This document shows positions 42,899 through 52,809 of a stretch of DNA of 64,000 nt, in pieces. This DNA is from Streptomyces sp. MA5143a (GTDB lineage Bacteria; Actinomycetota; Actinomycetes; Streptomycetales; Streptomycetaceae). The stretch lies in NCBI RefSeq assembly GCF_900290235.1, contig NZ_OLMK01000103.1:19684-83683 (forward strand), given 5' to 3'. The stretch's first letter is position 1, and each line of letters opens with the position of its first letter. The notes below the pieces were generated by a model. It made no database searches. It was given only the letters and a program-made list of their open reading frames with translations, and was not told the origin of the DNA. The position numbers and the translations under genes are program-made.

Positions 42899-45331
42899 TC
42901 AGCCGCGGGAGTGCAGTATGCGGCGCATCCGGTCGGCCTGGTTCAGGAGGTTCGTACGGACGACCGGGACAGCCTGCGCCGCCAGGTCTTCCGCGCGTCC
43001 CACGAAGGTCAGGTCGATACCGAACAGCGGGAAGAGCCATTTGGTGTAGGTCGTCGCCGGCACGGTTCCACTGCGGTGGATGGTCGGCACAAGATCGAGG
43101 TAGGCCTCCGCGTAGGGCCTGAGCAAGTCGTCCTGGCCAGCGCTCCAGAACAGTGCCGCAACTGAGTGGACCGAAGCGATAGGCACCGCGCGGTCCGTCA
43201 CCAGCGTCTGCCACACCGCTTTCTTCTCTGCCGCGTCCGGGGTCGCCGCGCGGACCTGGAGCCTGCTGACCCACGCTTCGGGGTCCGGGTCGCGGTCGAG
43301 CAGAGCCTGTGCTTCGGCTGCGGTCGGGCTTCCGAGCTGAGCTTTGCGAACCAGGGCTCGCCACTGAAAATCGATGTCCTTCCCAGCCTCGATCTGGAGC
43401 CACGCAACATCCTCCACCTCGGCCGCGGTGCGAGCGAAGCCGCGCAACGCCGCTTTGCGGTAGGGGCCGACGCCGGAGAGGCTGCGGCATGCCGCAGCTA
43501 CTGTTCCCAGCAATTCGTCCCGCTCCGACTCCGGGCTCCACAGATCTGCGGCCTCGACAGCCAGGTTGAGATACGGCTCGATCACCGATGCGGACGTCTC
43601 GACAGCGAGCACTCGGGTCAGGCAGTGCACGGCTTCGGCGGCTGTCGCTTCGCCGTTGATCAGCATGTCCCAGGCCGTGGTGACGGCGACACCTCGCGCG
43701 GTCGCGGTGGGCAGGCGGGCGGCGTTGGGGAAGAACGCGTCTTTGGTCGTGGCGTCAGGTCTCGTCGAGGCGAAGGTCAGGTCTTCATCGTTGACCAGAT
43801 ACAGGTCGGCTCCGGTTGGTAGGTCGAGCCGGGTCCGTTCGCCCGCTACCTCGACTTCGACGAGTGCCATCCGCTCAAGATGATCCCCGGAACCCCCGTA
43901 GGCGCCGACGGCGAGCACATGCGGGCGTGGCCGGCCCCCCGGCCCCTGAGCGACCAGGGTGAACCCGTCTGTGTCGTGGTCGAGAGTGAGCCGGTCGGTG
44001 CCCGCTGTTTCCAGCCATCCCGTGCGCCACTGGTCCAGGTCACGTCCGCTGGCGTCGGCGACGGCGTCGATCAGGTCCTGCAGCGTGGTGTTGCCCCAGG
44101 CATGCGTGGCGAAGTAGCTGGTCAGACCCGCGGAGAACCTTGCCTCGCCGACGTACGTCATCATCTGGTGCAGTACGGACGCGCCCTTGGGGTAGGTGAT
44201 GGCGTCGAATGTCGCTGCGGCCTCGGAGACGTCGCGGACCTGCTGGCGGATCGGGTGCGTCGTCGGTCCCTGGTCCATGAAATAGGCTTTGAGTTTCTCG
44301 CCGGCCATATGTGCCGTCCAGGCGTCGGTGTACGACGTCACGCTCACGGCGGCCCAGTTGCTCGCGAACTCCGCGAACGCCTCGTTCAGCCACAGGTCGT
44401 CCCACCAGCGCATCGTGACGATGTTGCCGAACCACATGTGCGCGAGCTCGTGCAGCAGGTACCGCGAGAAGATGTCCCACTCCGCTCTGGTCGGCGTGGT
44501 CCTGCGCAGGAACCAGTCCATCCAGGTGACGCAGCCGAAGTTCTCCATCGCGCCGGGGTACTCGGGCGTGAAGACCTGGTCGTACTTGTGCTGCGGAAAC
44601 GGCATGCCGAACTTTCCGGCGAAGAACTCGAGCCCCTGGGTGGTCAGGGTGAACAGCTCGTCGGCGTCCCGGTCCAGGATCGAAGCCAGCGACTGCCGGG
44701 CGAAAAGCCCGAGATCATGACCAGCTCCGCGACGCCGCAACTCGTAGTACGGGCCCGCGTTGATCACGGTGTTGTACGCCGCCAGCGGCGGCGTCGGCGG
44801 GAAGGTCCAGCGTCGCACGGAGCCGAGGTCTTCGATCTGCGGGTCACCGCTGTTGCTCAGCACCCGCCAGCCAGCAGGAGCGGTCACGGTGAACGCCCAC
44901 GGCGCCTTGAGATCCGGCTGATCGAAGCAGGCCAGCACATGGTGGGCGTAGTCGGGACTGAAGTCGGTGAAGACATACGTCTCGCCGTCGGCGGGATCGA
45001 CCGCCTTGTGCACGCCCCAGCCATCGGCCGAGCACTCCGTCACCGAAACCACCGTGAGGACGTTGCTCTCGGCAACATCGGTCAGCGCGATCCGGCCCTC
45101 AACAGCCGACCGCAACACGACCCCATTGAGCGTGGCGCTCTCAACCATCGCCGCACAATCGACAAAGGTCTCGGCCCCGGGCCGGTGACACGTAAAGGTG
45201 ATCGTCGACTCACACCGGACCCGCGAGCCGGTCAGCAGATCCGAGAGGTCCACGGCAACGTCATACCGCTCGACCGTCAGCAGGCTCGCCCGCCCCTCGG
45301 CCTCGGTCTGGGTCAGACTCCTGTCGCTCAT
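42899..45331 (-). CDS. pepN: Aminopeptidase N (M1 family)
   Basis: This is a cytoplasmic zinc aminopeptidase of about 810 residues. The N-terminal beta domain covers 1-190, the exopeptidase motif GAMENFG lies near 257, the zinc site is HELAHMWFGN with histidines 294 and 298, and the third ligand is glutamate 317 in WLNEAFAEF. A long helical ERAP1-like C-terminal domain ends TNLLNQADRMRRIL. Length and motifs fit actinobacterial PepN. I chose ATG 45331 with GAGAGGGA upstream; ATG 45358 would add nine residues. It removes N-terminal residues from peptides in protein turnover. Confidence 0.92.
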   Translation of the reverse strand: MSDRSLTQTEAEGRASLLTVERYDVAVDLSDLLTGSRVRCESTITFTCHRPGAETFVDCAAMVESATLNGVVLRSAVEGRIALTDVAESNVLTVVSVTECSADGWGVHKAVDPADGETYVFTDFSPDYAHHVLACFDQPDLKAPWAFTVTAPAGWRVLSNSGDPQIEDLGSVRRWTFPPTPPLAAYNTVINAGPYYELRRRGAGHDLGLFARQSLASILDRDADELFTLTTQGLEFFAGKFGMPFPQHKYDQVFTPEYPGAMENFGCVTWMDWFLRRTTPTRAEWDIFSRYLLHELAHMWFGNIVTMRWWDDLWLNEAFAEFASNWAAVSVTSYTDAWTAHMAGEKLKAYFMDQGPTTHPIRQQVRDVSEAAATFDAITYPKGASVLHQMMTYVGEARFSAGLTSYFATHAWGNTTLQDLIDAVADASGRDLDQWRTGWLETAGTDRLTLDHDTDGFTLVAQGPGGRPRPHVLAVGAYGGSGDHLERMALVEVEVAGERTRLDLPTGADLYLVNDEDLTFASTRPDATTKDAFFPNAARLPTATARGVAVTTAWDMLINGEATAAEAVHCLTRVLAVETSASVIEPYLNLAVEAADLWSPESERDELLGTVAAACRSLSGVGPYRKAALRGFARTAAEVEDVAWLQIEAGKDIDFQWRALVRKAQLGSPTAAEAQALLDRDPDPEAWVSRLQVRAATPDAAEKKAVWQTLVTDRAVPIASVHSVAALFWSAGQDDLLRPYAEAYLDLVPTIHRSGTVPATTYTKWLFPLFGIDLTFVGRAEDLAAQAVPVVRTNLLNQADRMRRILHSRG

Positions 45332-45429
45332 CACTTTCCCTCTCGAAGATTCGTTCATTCGCGGCGAACCACCCGCTCAGCAGCACGAGGCACACGTGCA
45401 CCGGGTGCCTCCATCGTGCCGCCCATCGA

Positions 45430-45645
45430 AGGACACGACTAAAAGCTGTGCTGTCCCGGGACCTTCCCGACGACTCGGCTCGTTCCAGACGGCTCACAAA
45501 CGGCTCATCAGGCGGATTGGCGACGGCACGTGGGAGCAGATCCTCGCCACTGTGCTCGCGGCAGCGGACGCCGTCCAGGACATCGGCTGGACCGTGTCGG
45601 TCGACCCCACCGTCGTGCGGGCCCATCAGCCCCCGCCGGAGCGTT
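45430..45645 (+). mobile_element. IS5-family transposase N-terminal/middle remnant
   Basis: The plus strand has SRDLPDDSA and then, one frame over, LGSFQTAHKRLIRRIGDGTW, EQILATVLAAADAVQDIGW and TVSVDPTVVRAHQ. These are the segments just before and including the first catalytic aspartate of an IS5 transposase. It looks like the same element type as the fragment at 26.4 kb. Similarity ends after RAHQ. The following 45646-45869 stretch has no gene and probably holds the cupin promoter. Confidence 0.7.
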
Positions 45646-45869
45646 GCGAAACTCATCCCGGAGTGGCCCTCGCCCTTTGGGTCGCAACTCGCCGCTGTCA
45701 ATTGGCACTTGATGCGGCAAGGGAAGCAACGTTGGACCGGCCGAGGCTGGAGCTTCAGTCCCGGACACCGGACGTGCATCCAGTGGCGGAACGCCGTGCA
45801 CCCAACGGCACCCTCACTGCCTCCGCCGGAATCACAGTGTTGGTCACCACTCAGCGAAGGAGCATGCTG

Positions 45870-46181
45870 ATGTACACGACCCATGTCGACGTGGACGACT
45901 TCCAGCCGTTCGGTGAAGGCGACGAGCGGGCGGGTGAGATGCACTCGATCCGCGAGGGCGGGTCCGGGATCGCGTCGGTGCAGGTCGGCCAGCTGCCCAA
46001 GAGCGGGCAGTATCTGTTTCACGAGCAGGAGACTATCCACGTCCTGGAGGGCTCGGTCCGTATCGTCACGGAGGACGGCGACGACGTGACGCTGAAGCCG
46101 GGAGACATCGCCTACTTCCCGGAGGACACACGGTCCGCCTGGCACTTCAGCTTCCCGTTCAGCAGGCTCCTCGTCGCCTGA
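45870..46181 (+). CDS. Cupin-domain protein
   Basis: This is a 103-residue single-domain cupin. It starts YTTHVDVDDFQPFGEGDERA. The two cupin motifs are GQYLFHEQETIHVLEGSVRI and LKPGDIAYFPEDTRSAWHFS, a small beta barrel with possible metal ligands His, Glu and His. GAAGGAG lies 8 bases before ATG 45870; ATG 45864 is an alternative. Relatives sit beside amine or ethanolamine utilisation genes, which agrees with the permease and amine oxidase that follow 290 bases later. The gap 46182-46472 shows no gene. Confidence 0.8.
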   Translation: MYTTHVDVDDFQPFGEGDERAGEMHSIREGGSGIASVQVGQLPKSGQYLFHEQETIHVLEGSVRIVTEDGDDVTLKPGDIAYFPEDTRSAWHFSFPFSRLLVA

Positions 46182-46472
46182 TCTGCTGCTTCGTGTGCTT
46201 GAGGATGGGCAGCGAGACCGGAGGGCCACGCCGGCCAACCGGCGAAGCCTGACGGTGCCCTGGAAAGCGGCGTGGACGTCATACGCCGATGAAGGATCAC
46301 GGCGCACCTCTGACCCGACGTGATCCCGTACCAGGTGCTTCGAGCGCGCTCCCAGCCCACGGCCACCTGAATTCGCGACAGCGCCCCACGGGCGTCCTCA
46401 TCCACAGACTTCCACGGGCTCCTGCCCCGCACACATCGCACCGCGTACCCGTCCTTCCCTCCGGGAGCCCTC

Positions 46473-47951
46473 ATGACCGAGCAGTCCCCGACACCGGGCC
46501 GCGCCACCGATCTGCGCCGTGGGGCGATCGGCGTCACCGGCATTCTCTTCTTCGTCCTCTCCGCACAAGCCCCTCTGACAGGTATCGCCGGCACCCTGCC
46601 CGTACCGCTCGGCCTCGGCAACGGCGGCGGCGCCCCCGCCGCGTACCTGCTGGTCGGAGTGATGATCGGCCTCTTCGCGGTCGGTTTCATCGCCATGAGT
46701 CGGCACGTCACCGAGGCGGGTGGCTTCTATCGCTACGTCACGCAGGGGCTCGGACATCCGCTCGGCGTGGGCGCCTCCCAAGTCGCCGTACTGTGCTACA
46801 GCGCGACCCAGGCCGGCATGTACGGCCTGTACGGGGTCACCATGCGGGGCCTGGGGCAGCAGTACTTTGCTGTGGACCTCCCCTGGTGGCTCTGGGCACT
46901 GGCCACGATGGTGCTGGTACAGCTGCTGGGATCGCTGAACATCGAGCTCGGCGCCAAACTGCTGGCGGCACTGGTGATAGCCGAGGTGTCGCTGCTGCTC
47001 GTGTTCTCGGTGTACATGCTGTTCACCGGTGGTGGCCCCCAAGGGCTGGACCCCCTCCACTCGTTCAGCGCCAGTGCGTTCTTCGCCGGTGCGCCCGGTG
47101 TGGCCCTGACCTTCGCCATCGCTTCGATGTTCGGCTTCGAGTCCACGGCCATCTACTCGAACGAGGCCAAGGACCCGGTGCGCACCGTTCCCCGCGCCAC
47201 CTACCTGTCCGTGGCGCTGATCTCGGTGTTCTTCGCGTTCGTGTCCTGGATGTTCGTCAGTTACTACGGTGCGGGCAAGGTGCGGGGCGTGGCCCTCGAC
47301 GCCCTGCAGAGCGGTGACGCCACCTCGGTGGTGTTCGCCCCCATCAGCGCCACCCTCGGCGGCTGGGCTGCGGACGTCCTGGCAGTCCTGCTCGCCACGT
47401 CCCTGCTGGCCGGCATCCTCGCGTTCCACAACGGCATCAACCGCTACTTCCACTCCCTGGGCCAGACGGGGGTCCTGCCCTTGTGGCTGTCCCGCACCAA
47501 CCGCCAGAAGGCTCCCTACACCGCGAGTCTTGTGCAGACCGTGGTCACCGTCTGCCTGGTCGTCCCGTTCGCGCTCACCGGTCAGGACCCAGTCCGGACG
47601 CTGCTGACCTGGGGCGGCGGTGTCGCGGTCCTGTCGCTGATGCTCCTGTACATCCTCACGTCCGTCGCGGTCGTCGTCTTCTTCCGCAGGACGCGGCTCG
47701 ACACCCGGCCGTGGAACACGCTGATCGCCCCGATCGCATCCGTCGCGCTGCTCCTGGGCGCCACCGTGCTCGCCCTGAACAACTTCACCATCCTCATCGG
47801 CGCCTCGGGCACCACCGCCCTGGTCCTCGAACTGTCCGTCGTGGTCGTGTTCACAGGGGGTGTGGCGCTGGGATACGCGCGTCGGCGACCTACAGCGGCA
47901 GCCTCGCCCACAGCGCCGGTGACCGCCGAGGAGGCGCCCGCTTCCGCCTGA
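46473..47951 (+). CDS. APC-family amino acid/amine permease
   Basis: This is a 492-residue integral membrane transporter with about twelve hydrophobic segments. It begins RRGAIGVTGILFFVLSAQAP and LTGIAGTLPVPLGLG, the usual first helix of APC permeases. EAGGFYRYVTQGLGHPLG and ASMFGFESTAIYSNEAKDPV, also typical of the family, follow. The C-terminal tail is short and Ala/Pro rich. Amino acids or polyamines are the expected cargo. The next gene is a flavin amine oxidase, so a primary amine such as putrescine is plausible. They are probably co-transcribed. Confidence 0.88.
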   Translation: MTEQSPTPGRATDLRRGAIGVTGILFFVLSAQAPLTGIAGTLPVPLGLGNGGGAPAAYLLVGVMIGLFAVGFIAMSRHVTEAGGFYRYVTQGLGHPLGVGASQVAVLCYSATQAGMYGLYGVTMRGLGQQYFAVDLPWWLWALATMVLVQLLGSLNIELGAKLLAALVIAEVSLLLVFSVYMLFTGGGPQGLDPLHSFSASAFFAGAPGVALTFAIASMFGFESTAIYSNEAKDPVRTVPRATYLSVALISVFFAFVSWMFVSYYGAGKVRGVALDALQSGDATSVVFAPISATLGGWAADVLAVLLATSLLAGILAFHNGINRYFHSLGQTGVLPLWLSRTNRQKAPYTASLVQTVVTVCLVVPFALTGQDPVRTLLTWGGGVAVLSLMLLYILTSVAVVVFFRRTRLDTRPWNTLIAPIASVALLLGATVLALNNFTILIGASGTTALVLELSVVVVFTGGVALGYARRRPTAAASPTAPVTAEEAPASA

Positions 47952-48084
47952 GTTCCGGGACCGCCGGAGGAGATGCCGGGCGTAGGCCATGACGCCCGGC
48001 ACCGAACTCCACCCGCACAGCCCCTCACGGCCTGACCGGCTCCGCCGAGCAAGAACGACAACTTCGACGACAAGGAACCGAACG

Positions 48085-49401
48085 TTGCCCTACGAAACGG
48101 ACGTCGTCATCATCGGCGCAGGATTCGCCGGTCTCGTCGCGGCGCGCGAGCTGTCCCGCAGCGGAGCCGAGGTCACGGTCCTGGAAGGCCGCGACCGCAT
48201 CGGTGGCCGGGCCTGGACCGACAACCGACTCGGCCGTGACATCGAACTGGGCGGCACATGGGTGCACCCCCTCCAGCCGCATGTCTGGGCCGAACTGACT
48301 CGCTACGGCCTTGACGTCACGCCCAGCCCGGACGCGCGGCGATTCCTCGTGGCCGCCCCGGACGGCCCCCGCGAGTTCGGTCCTGACGAAGGGATCGAAC
48401 TCCTGGAGCAGGGCCTGAGCGGACTGGTCGAAGGAGCCAGGGGCGCCCTCCCGCGCGCCTTCGACCCGCTGTTCGCCGGGGACTTGGTCGCCGAACTCGA
48501 TCTGGTCACCATCGCCGACCGCCTCAAGGCACTGCGTCTCGGCGAGGACGCACGTCTGATCGCCGAGGCGTTCTGCGCCACCGGCTTCCAAGCCCGCCCG
48601 GAGGACGTGAGCATCGCGCACGTCGCCCGCCTGATGGCGCTGAGCCAGTGGGACGCGGCGACCGACCTGGAGGCCGCCGCCACCTTCAAGATCCAGGGCG
48701 GCACCCGCGCCCTCGCCGAGGCGATCGCGGCCGACAGCACCGCGACCGTCACACTCGACACCGAGGTCGTGGAGATCACCACGGTCGACGAGGGCGCGAA
48801 GGTACGCACCGCCGCAGGCGACGTCTACCACGCCAAGGCCGTGATCGTGACCGCCCCACTCAACACCCTGTCCGCCATCACCTTCCGGCCCGGACTGCCC
48901 GACCTGAAACGGGCCGCGATCGAACAGGGCCAGCCCTCTCGCGGTACCAAGCTGTGGGCGCGCATCCGCGGTCGCGTGGCACCCTTCCTCGCTTTCGCCG
49001 CCCCTGCCGACTCGCCTTTGGCCATCGCGCAGTACGAGTACGAGGTCGAGGGCGACACCCTCGTCGTCCTCTTCGGCAACGACGCCTCACGCATCGGCCG
49101 CGAGGATCGCGAGGCCGTCCAGACGGCCCTCCGTCTGTGGCTGCCGGACGCGGAGGTACTCGCCGTGGACGGCCACGACTGGACCAACGACCGCTACTCG
49201 GCCGGCACGTGGGCCAACCTCCGTCCGGGACAGCTCACCGGTGCGATCCCCGAGCTGCAGAAGCCGGAGGGCCCCCTCCATTTCGCGGGCAGCGACTACG
49301 CCACCGCCTGGCTCGGATACATCGACGGCGCGATCGAGCGGGCGCTCGTCACGGCGAACCGGATTCGGGCGCAGCTGGCGGGGCGCACCGCGTCCTCGTG
49401 A
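48085..49401 (+). CDS. Flavin monoamine oxidase (putrescine oxidase-like)
   Basis: This is a cytoplasmic FAD enzyme of about 438 residues. DVVIIGAGFAGLVAARELSR is the N-terminal nucleotide-binding fold, IGGRAWTDNRLGRDIELGGT then WVHPLQPHVW is the amine-oxidase signature, and the C-terminus has GPLHFAGSDYATAWLGYIDG. It should oxidise an amine to the aldehyde with hydrogen peroxide release. I prefer TTG 48085, with AAGGAA 7-12 bases upstream; ATG 47989 would add 32 low-complexity residues. It directly follows the APC permease gene, which supports an uptake-plus-oxidation unit for amines. Confidence 0.88.
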   Translation: MPYETDVVIIGAGFAGLVAARELSRSGAEVTVLEGRDRIGGRAWTDNRLGRDIELGGTWVHPLQPHVWAELTRYGLDVTPSPDARRFLVAAPDGPREFGPDEGIELLEQGLSGLVEGARGALPRAFDPLFAGDLVAELDLVTIADRLKALRLGEDARLIAEAFCATGFQARPEDVSIAHVARLMALSQWDAATDLEAAATFKIQGGTRALAEAIAADSTATVTLDTEVVEITTVDEGAKVRTAAGDVYHAKAVIVTAPLNTLSAITFRPGLPDLKRAAIEQGQPSRGTKLWARIRGRVAPFLAFAAPADSPLAIAQYEYEVEGDTLVVLFGNDASRIGREDREAVQTALRLWLPDAEVLAVDGHDWTNDRYSAGTWANLRPGQLTGAIPELQKPEGPLHFAGSDYATAWLGYIDGAIERALVTANRIRAQLAGRTASS

Positions 49402-49416
49402 CGAGCACTGACCGGG

Positions 49417-49692
49417 CGTCTGCGTCCGGCCCGCCGCGTGGTCGAGGACAACTGGCCCCTCAACCGCGCCGCGGAACGCTTCCAGGTCGCTTCGACGACA
49501 GCGCGGCGGTGGGCCGGCCGCCACCGGCAGTTCGGCGAGGCCGGAATGTGCGACCGCTCCTCCCGCCGGCGCTCAAGCCCGAACCGCACCGAGCACCGGA
49601 TCATCAGGGTTCGTGTCCTGCGCCGCTGGGGATCATCGGCCCGCATCGCGGACCTGCCGCGGCTGGTGCCCTCGACCGTGCACCGCGTGCCC
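49417..49692 (+). mobile_element. IS481-family transposase N-terminal remnant (copy 2)
   Basis: The frame reads VVEDNWPLNRAAERFQVAST, TARRWAGRHRQFGEAGMCDR and EHRIIRVRVLRRWG, then LVPSTVHRV. It is longer than copy 1 at 9.7 kb but covers the same N-terminal region: zipper, helix-turn-helix and the second helical domain. The catalytic core is missing. It ends just before the fucosidase stop codon. Confidence 0.75.
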
Positions 49693-49734
49693 CGCTGCTC
49701 CCCGCAGCAGGCCGAGGAGGAGGCGGAGGGCAGG

Positions 49735-51687
49735 TCAGGAGGGGATGATCTGCCACTGCTGCCGCGTCAGTGACGCGTACGGCTGCTGCTCGATGTTGGC
49801 TCCGTCGGCGGTGCTGCCCTCGTCGACGGCGAGGCAGAGGCCGCTGTAGCGGTTGATGAGGACGTAGTGGCCGTCACCGGTGGGCGTGACGGCCCAGTGC
49901 TGCTGGGGGGCGCCTGCGTCCGACCAGATGCCGACGTTGCCGCCGTCGGCGCGGGAGAGACCCGCGACCTCCATGAGTTTGCCGCTGCCCACACCCTTGA
50001 TCTCGTAGTAGCCGTCGCCGGTGTTGCTGAAGGTCCACTTCTGGTTCGTCTTGTTGAGCCAGGGCCACTGGAGGACGTTGGTGCCGTTGGCGGTGCCCCC
50101 GCTCTGCACGTCGGCGGCCTTGCCGCTGTGCCGGGCGACCAGCCGGTACACGGTGCCGTCGCCCGGCAGCGTGGTGGACACCAGGGCCGGCTCGGCCGAC
50201 CGGCCACCGATCCTCACGCCGCTGATGTTGGCGTAGCCGCCGGTGGCCGCGGTGGCCTGGATCCGTACGAAACCCACGTTCCGGGCGGGCCATTCGGCCA
50301 CCTTGGTCTTGCGGTTGCCGGCCCAGGTGCCGGTGGCGACCTGGGTGAAGTTGGTGCCGTCGGTGCTGGTGGAGATGGTGTACGAGGTGATGTCGCCGTC
50401 GGTGGAGTCGTTGCGGCCCCACTGCTTGGGCAGGTACTCCAGGGTGGAGACGTTGCTCCACACCCCGCCCAGATCGATGGTGATCGAGTGGGGCAGGGGG
50501 GAAGGCAGTCCCCACGTCGACCAGCAGGTCTCGTAGCGGATGTCGCTGAGTCCGTCGATGGCATTAAGTGGTCCCTCGCCGGTGTGGAAGGCGGTGGCGT
50601 ACGCGTTGACCGGTGTGACGGGGTGTTCGGCGCGCAAGGGCTGGGTGGGCAGCGGCGGCCGGGAGGTGTCGGGGCTCCAGACCGCGCCGACCTCGGCGAG
50701 GCGGTTGACGATGTTGGTGTCCAGCAGGCCGTTGCGGTTGGGCGGGCAGTTGAGGATGAACGAGGTGTACTTCGGTTCCAGGTCGGCCAGGTGGGAGAGG
50801 ATCGTGTCCTTGCTCATGAGGCCCTCGGTCGGGGTGGAGGGGTGCCAGAACCAACCGTTGCTGATGGTCTGTCCCTGCATTCCGGCGTAGGTGTTGCCCG
50901 CGGGCGCCGTGACGCCCAGCGGCTCCTCGAAGAAGATCGCGTCGCTGAGGAAGGGCTCCGACAGTCCGCCGATGTCGATCATGACGCAGTCGGGCTGGAG
51001 CTCCTTCACCAGTGAACGGATCCGCTGGTAGGAGACGGCCTGCTGCCCCATCTGCCACGCGTAACCGTCAGTCATGAACATGTCGATGGTGCCGTAGTTG
51101 GTCAACAGTTCGCGGATCTGACCGAGGATGAAGGTCATGTCGGCGGGCTGGATGGCATCGGTGATCTCGAGCCCGGCCACCTTGTGCCGGCTCTCCCATG
51201 CCTCGACACCGAAGGTGCGGTCCCAGATCGAGTAGTAGAACCCGACCTTCAGCCCCTTCGCGCGGAAGGCGTCGCAGTACGCCTTCACCACGTCCTGCTT
51301 GTAGGAGCTGTTCGCGACGTTCTGGGTGCCGTAGGCGCTCGGCCACAGCGCGAAGCCGTCGTGGTGCTTGGTGGTCAGGATGCCGTAACTCATCTTCGCG
51401 GCAGCCGCCGCGTCGGCCCACTGCCCGCAGTTGACACTCGGTGGAGCGAAGAGGGTGGGGCTCTGATTGGGCGCCGCCCACTCCTGGTTGGTGAACGTGC
51501 CCAGGCTGAAGTGGTTGAACATGCCGAACCGCATGTCGACCATCCGGCTCAGGTTGGTCTGGGTGTCCGCGGCGGACGCCTGCGACAGAAGGCCGGAGAA
51601 ACCGGGGACGATCGGCAGAGCGGTCGCGGCGGTCGCCGCACCCGCCGCGCCGAGGAACGTACGGCGAGTCATTCTCGATGAGGACAT
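49735..51687 (-). CDS. Secreted alpha-L-fucosidase (GH29) with carbohydrate-binding modules
   Basis: The product is 650 residues. The twin-arginine signal is MTRRTFLGAAGAATAATALP. The GH29 catalytic domain covers about 40-345: MVDMRFGMFNHFSLGTFTN, GILTTKHHDGFALWPSAYG, VGFYYSIWDRTF, and IDMFMTDGYAW with the candidate nucleophile aspartate. A discoidin-like (F5/8 type C) module follows at about 370-500 (TSYTISTSTDGTNFTQVATG). A ricin-type CBM13 occupies about 510-650 (NKTNQKWTFSNTGDGYYEIK and APQQHWAVTPTGDGHYVLI). It should release L-fucose from plant or animal glycans outside the cell. Confidence 0.9.
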   Translation of the reverse strand: MSSSRMTRRTFLGAAGAATAATALPIVPGFSGLLSQASAADTQTNLSRMVDMRFGMFNHFSLGTFTNQEWAAPNQSPTLFAPPSVNCGQWADAAAAAKMSYGILTTKHHDGFALWPSAYGTQNVANSSYKQDVVKAYCDAFRAKGLKVGFYYSIWDRTFGVEAWESRHKVAGLEITDAIQPADMTFILGQIRELLTNYGTIDMFMTDGYAWQMGQQAVSYQRIRSLVKELQPDCVMIDIGGLSEPFLSDAIFFEEPLGVTAPAGNTYAGMQGQTISNGWFWHPSTPTEGLMSKDTILSHLADLEPKYTSFILNCPPNRNGLLDTNIVNRLAEVGAVWSPDTSRPPLPTQPLRAEHPVTPVNAYATAFHTGEGPLNAIDGLSDIRYETCWSTWGLPSPLPHSITIDLGGVWSNVSTLEYLPKQWGRNDSTDGDITSYTISTSTDGTNFTQVATGTWAGNRKTKVAEWPARNVGFVRIQATAATGGYANISGVRIGGRSAEPALVSTTLPGDGTVYRLVARHSGKAADVQSGGTANGTNVLQWPWLNKTNQKWTFSNTGDGYYEIKGVGSGKLMEVAGLSRADGGNVGIWSDAGAPQQHWAVTPTGDGHYVLINRYSGLCLAVDEGSTADGANIEQQPYASLTRQQWQIIPS

Positions 51688-52382
51688 GGCCTACTCCTGT
51701 GGATCGAATGGCATGGATGGCGATGACGTGCCGGGAGATTCGCGACGCGATCGCCGTCGCGCGGAGCCATGTACAGGCCGGCCCGCCAGGTGAACCGACC
51801 CCCTGAGTTCGGCCCCGGCACGGACGTCAGGCGCTGGGCAGCAGGTCTTCCGTTCGATACGGGGCCCCGGGCGCAACGGCGAAGCCCACCGTGGGTGACC
51901 GCCATGCCGACGAACGGCCCCTTCGGCAGATGATCGGCTCTGACAAGGTCTTCTCCTGGCACTCACAGGACAGCGCACGCGGGGCCATGACCGGCCTTGA
52001 ACGTGCGTGTGTTCAGAGGAACAACATTGGATGTATTAGCGGACACCGGTCGGTCGTCTGTCTAGGGTTTCGACAGAAATTCGCAGACTAAGCCGAGATC
52101 GCACCCGACAGGCGCGTTCGCGAGCAGGACTGAGTGGGGCGATTCATCGGATGTGTTCGCCTTGACGCGTCGAGTGAAGAGGGTGGCTGCGCTCTGCGGA
52201 TGCCGCCTCGGGCCGTGCCGCCGAGGTCCGGAGCTTCGGCAGAATTGACGACCTGCGAGTTGCTGCGGCGCAGCGGGACGGCCCGGCCGGGAACTCCAGC
52301 TTCGCGCCGGTGCGCGTATGCGGGACGGCCAGCACCCCGTGATCTCGTCGGGCACATGGTGGAGTGAGGCGCCGGTGCGAAT
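51688..52382. other. Upstream region of the fucosidase gene, no other gene
   Basis: I see no supported coding sequence here. An ACAT-TGG-ATGT mini-palindrome at 52024-52034, in an AT-richer patch, could be a sugar-regulator site for the fucosidase gene, though it is 337 bases from the start codon. Confidence 0.3.
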
Positions 52383-52787
52383 GACCTCGCGGATGCGGTC
52401 GCTTCACAGCGACAGCGACAGCCTTGTCGAGAAGGTGGTCGACGACCTCGGCTTCCTCCCGAAGGACGCGGATGCCGCCGAAGTTTGGCCGTCGTGTCCG
52501 CGGACTCCTGGAGGCTCCGGAGGAGGCCGTTGGCGAAGAGAAGGCCGACGGCGTCCCCAACATCAGCTCCCTCGGAACGGACTCCCCACATGGGGAGTCG
52601 AGCCGGAATCCCAGCAGTAGCAAGGCCGACTCCCTCGCGGCGAAGGACGCCGAGCTTCTACAGGCCGCCCTCGCGTCGCTCCAGATCGGCGAAGAAGGTG
52701 AACAAGACGGTGGCGCGGCGGGCAATCGAAGCGCAGCCGGACGTAGCCGTCCCGCTCATCCAGGAGATCGGATCAGCTCTTCAGTAG
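52383..52787 (+). pseudogene. Decayed hypothetical gene
   Basis: Coding-like text appears in three frames: VEKVVDDLGFLPKDADAAEV, then RRVRGLLEAPEEAVGEEKAD and LAAKDAELLQAALASLQIGE, then KKVNKTVARRAIEAQPDVAV and PLIQEIGSALQ ending in TAG at 52785-52787. The coiled-coil-like, Glu/Ala-rich segments belong together but need at least two frameshifts. The family is not recognised. Confidence 0.4.
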
Positions 52788-52809
52788 ATCGACAGGGCGG
52801 CGGCCATCA

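Noticed and set aside
43880..45442. Plus-strand frame of 520 codons opposite aminopeptidase N
   Set aside because: It is a shadow of pepN; the opposite strand has GAMEN, HELAH and the third zinc ligand.
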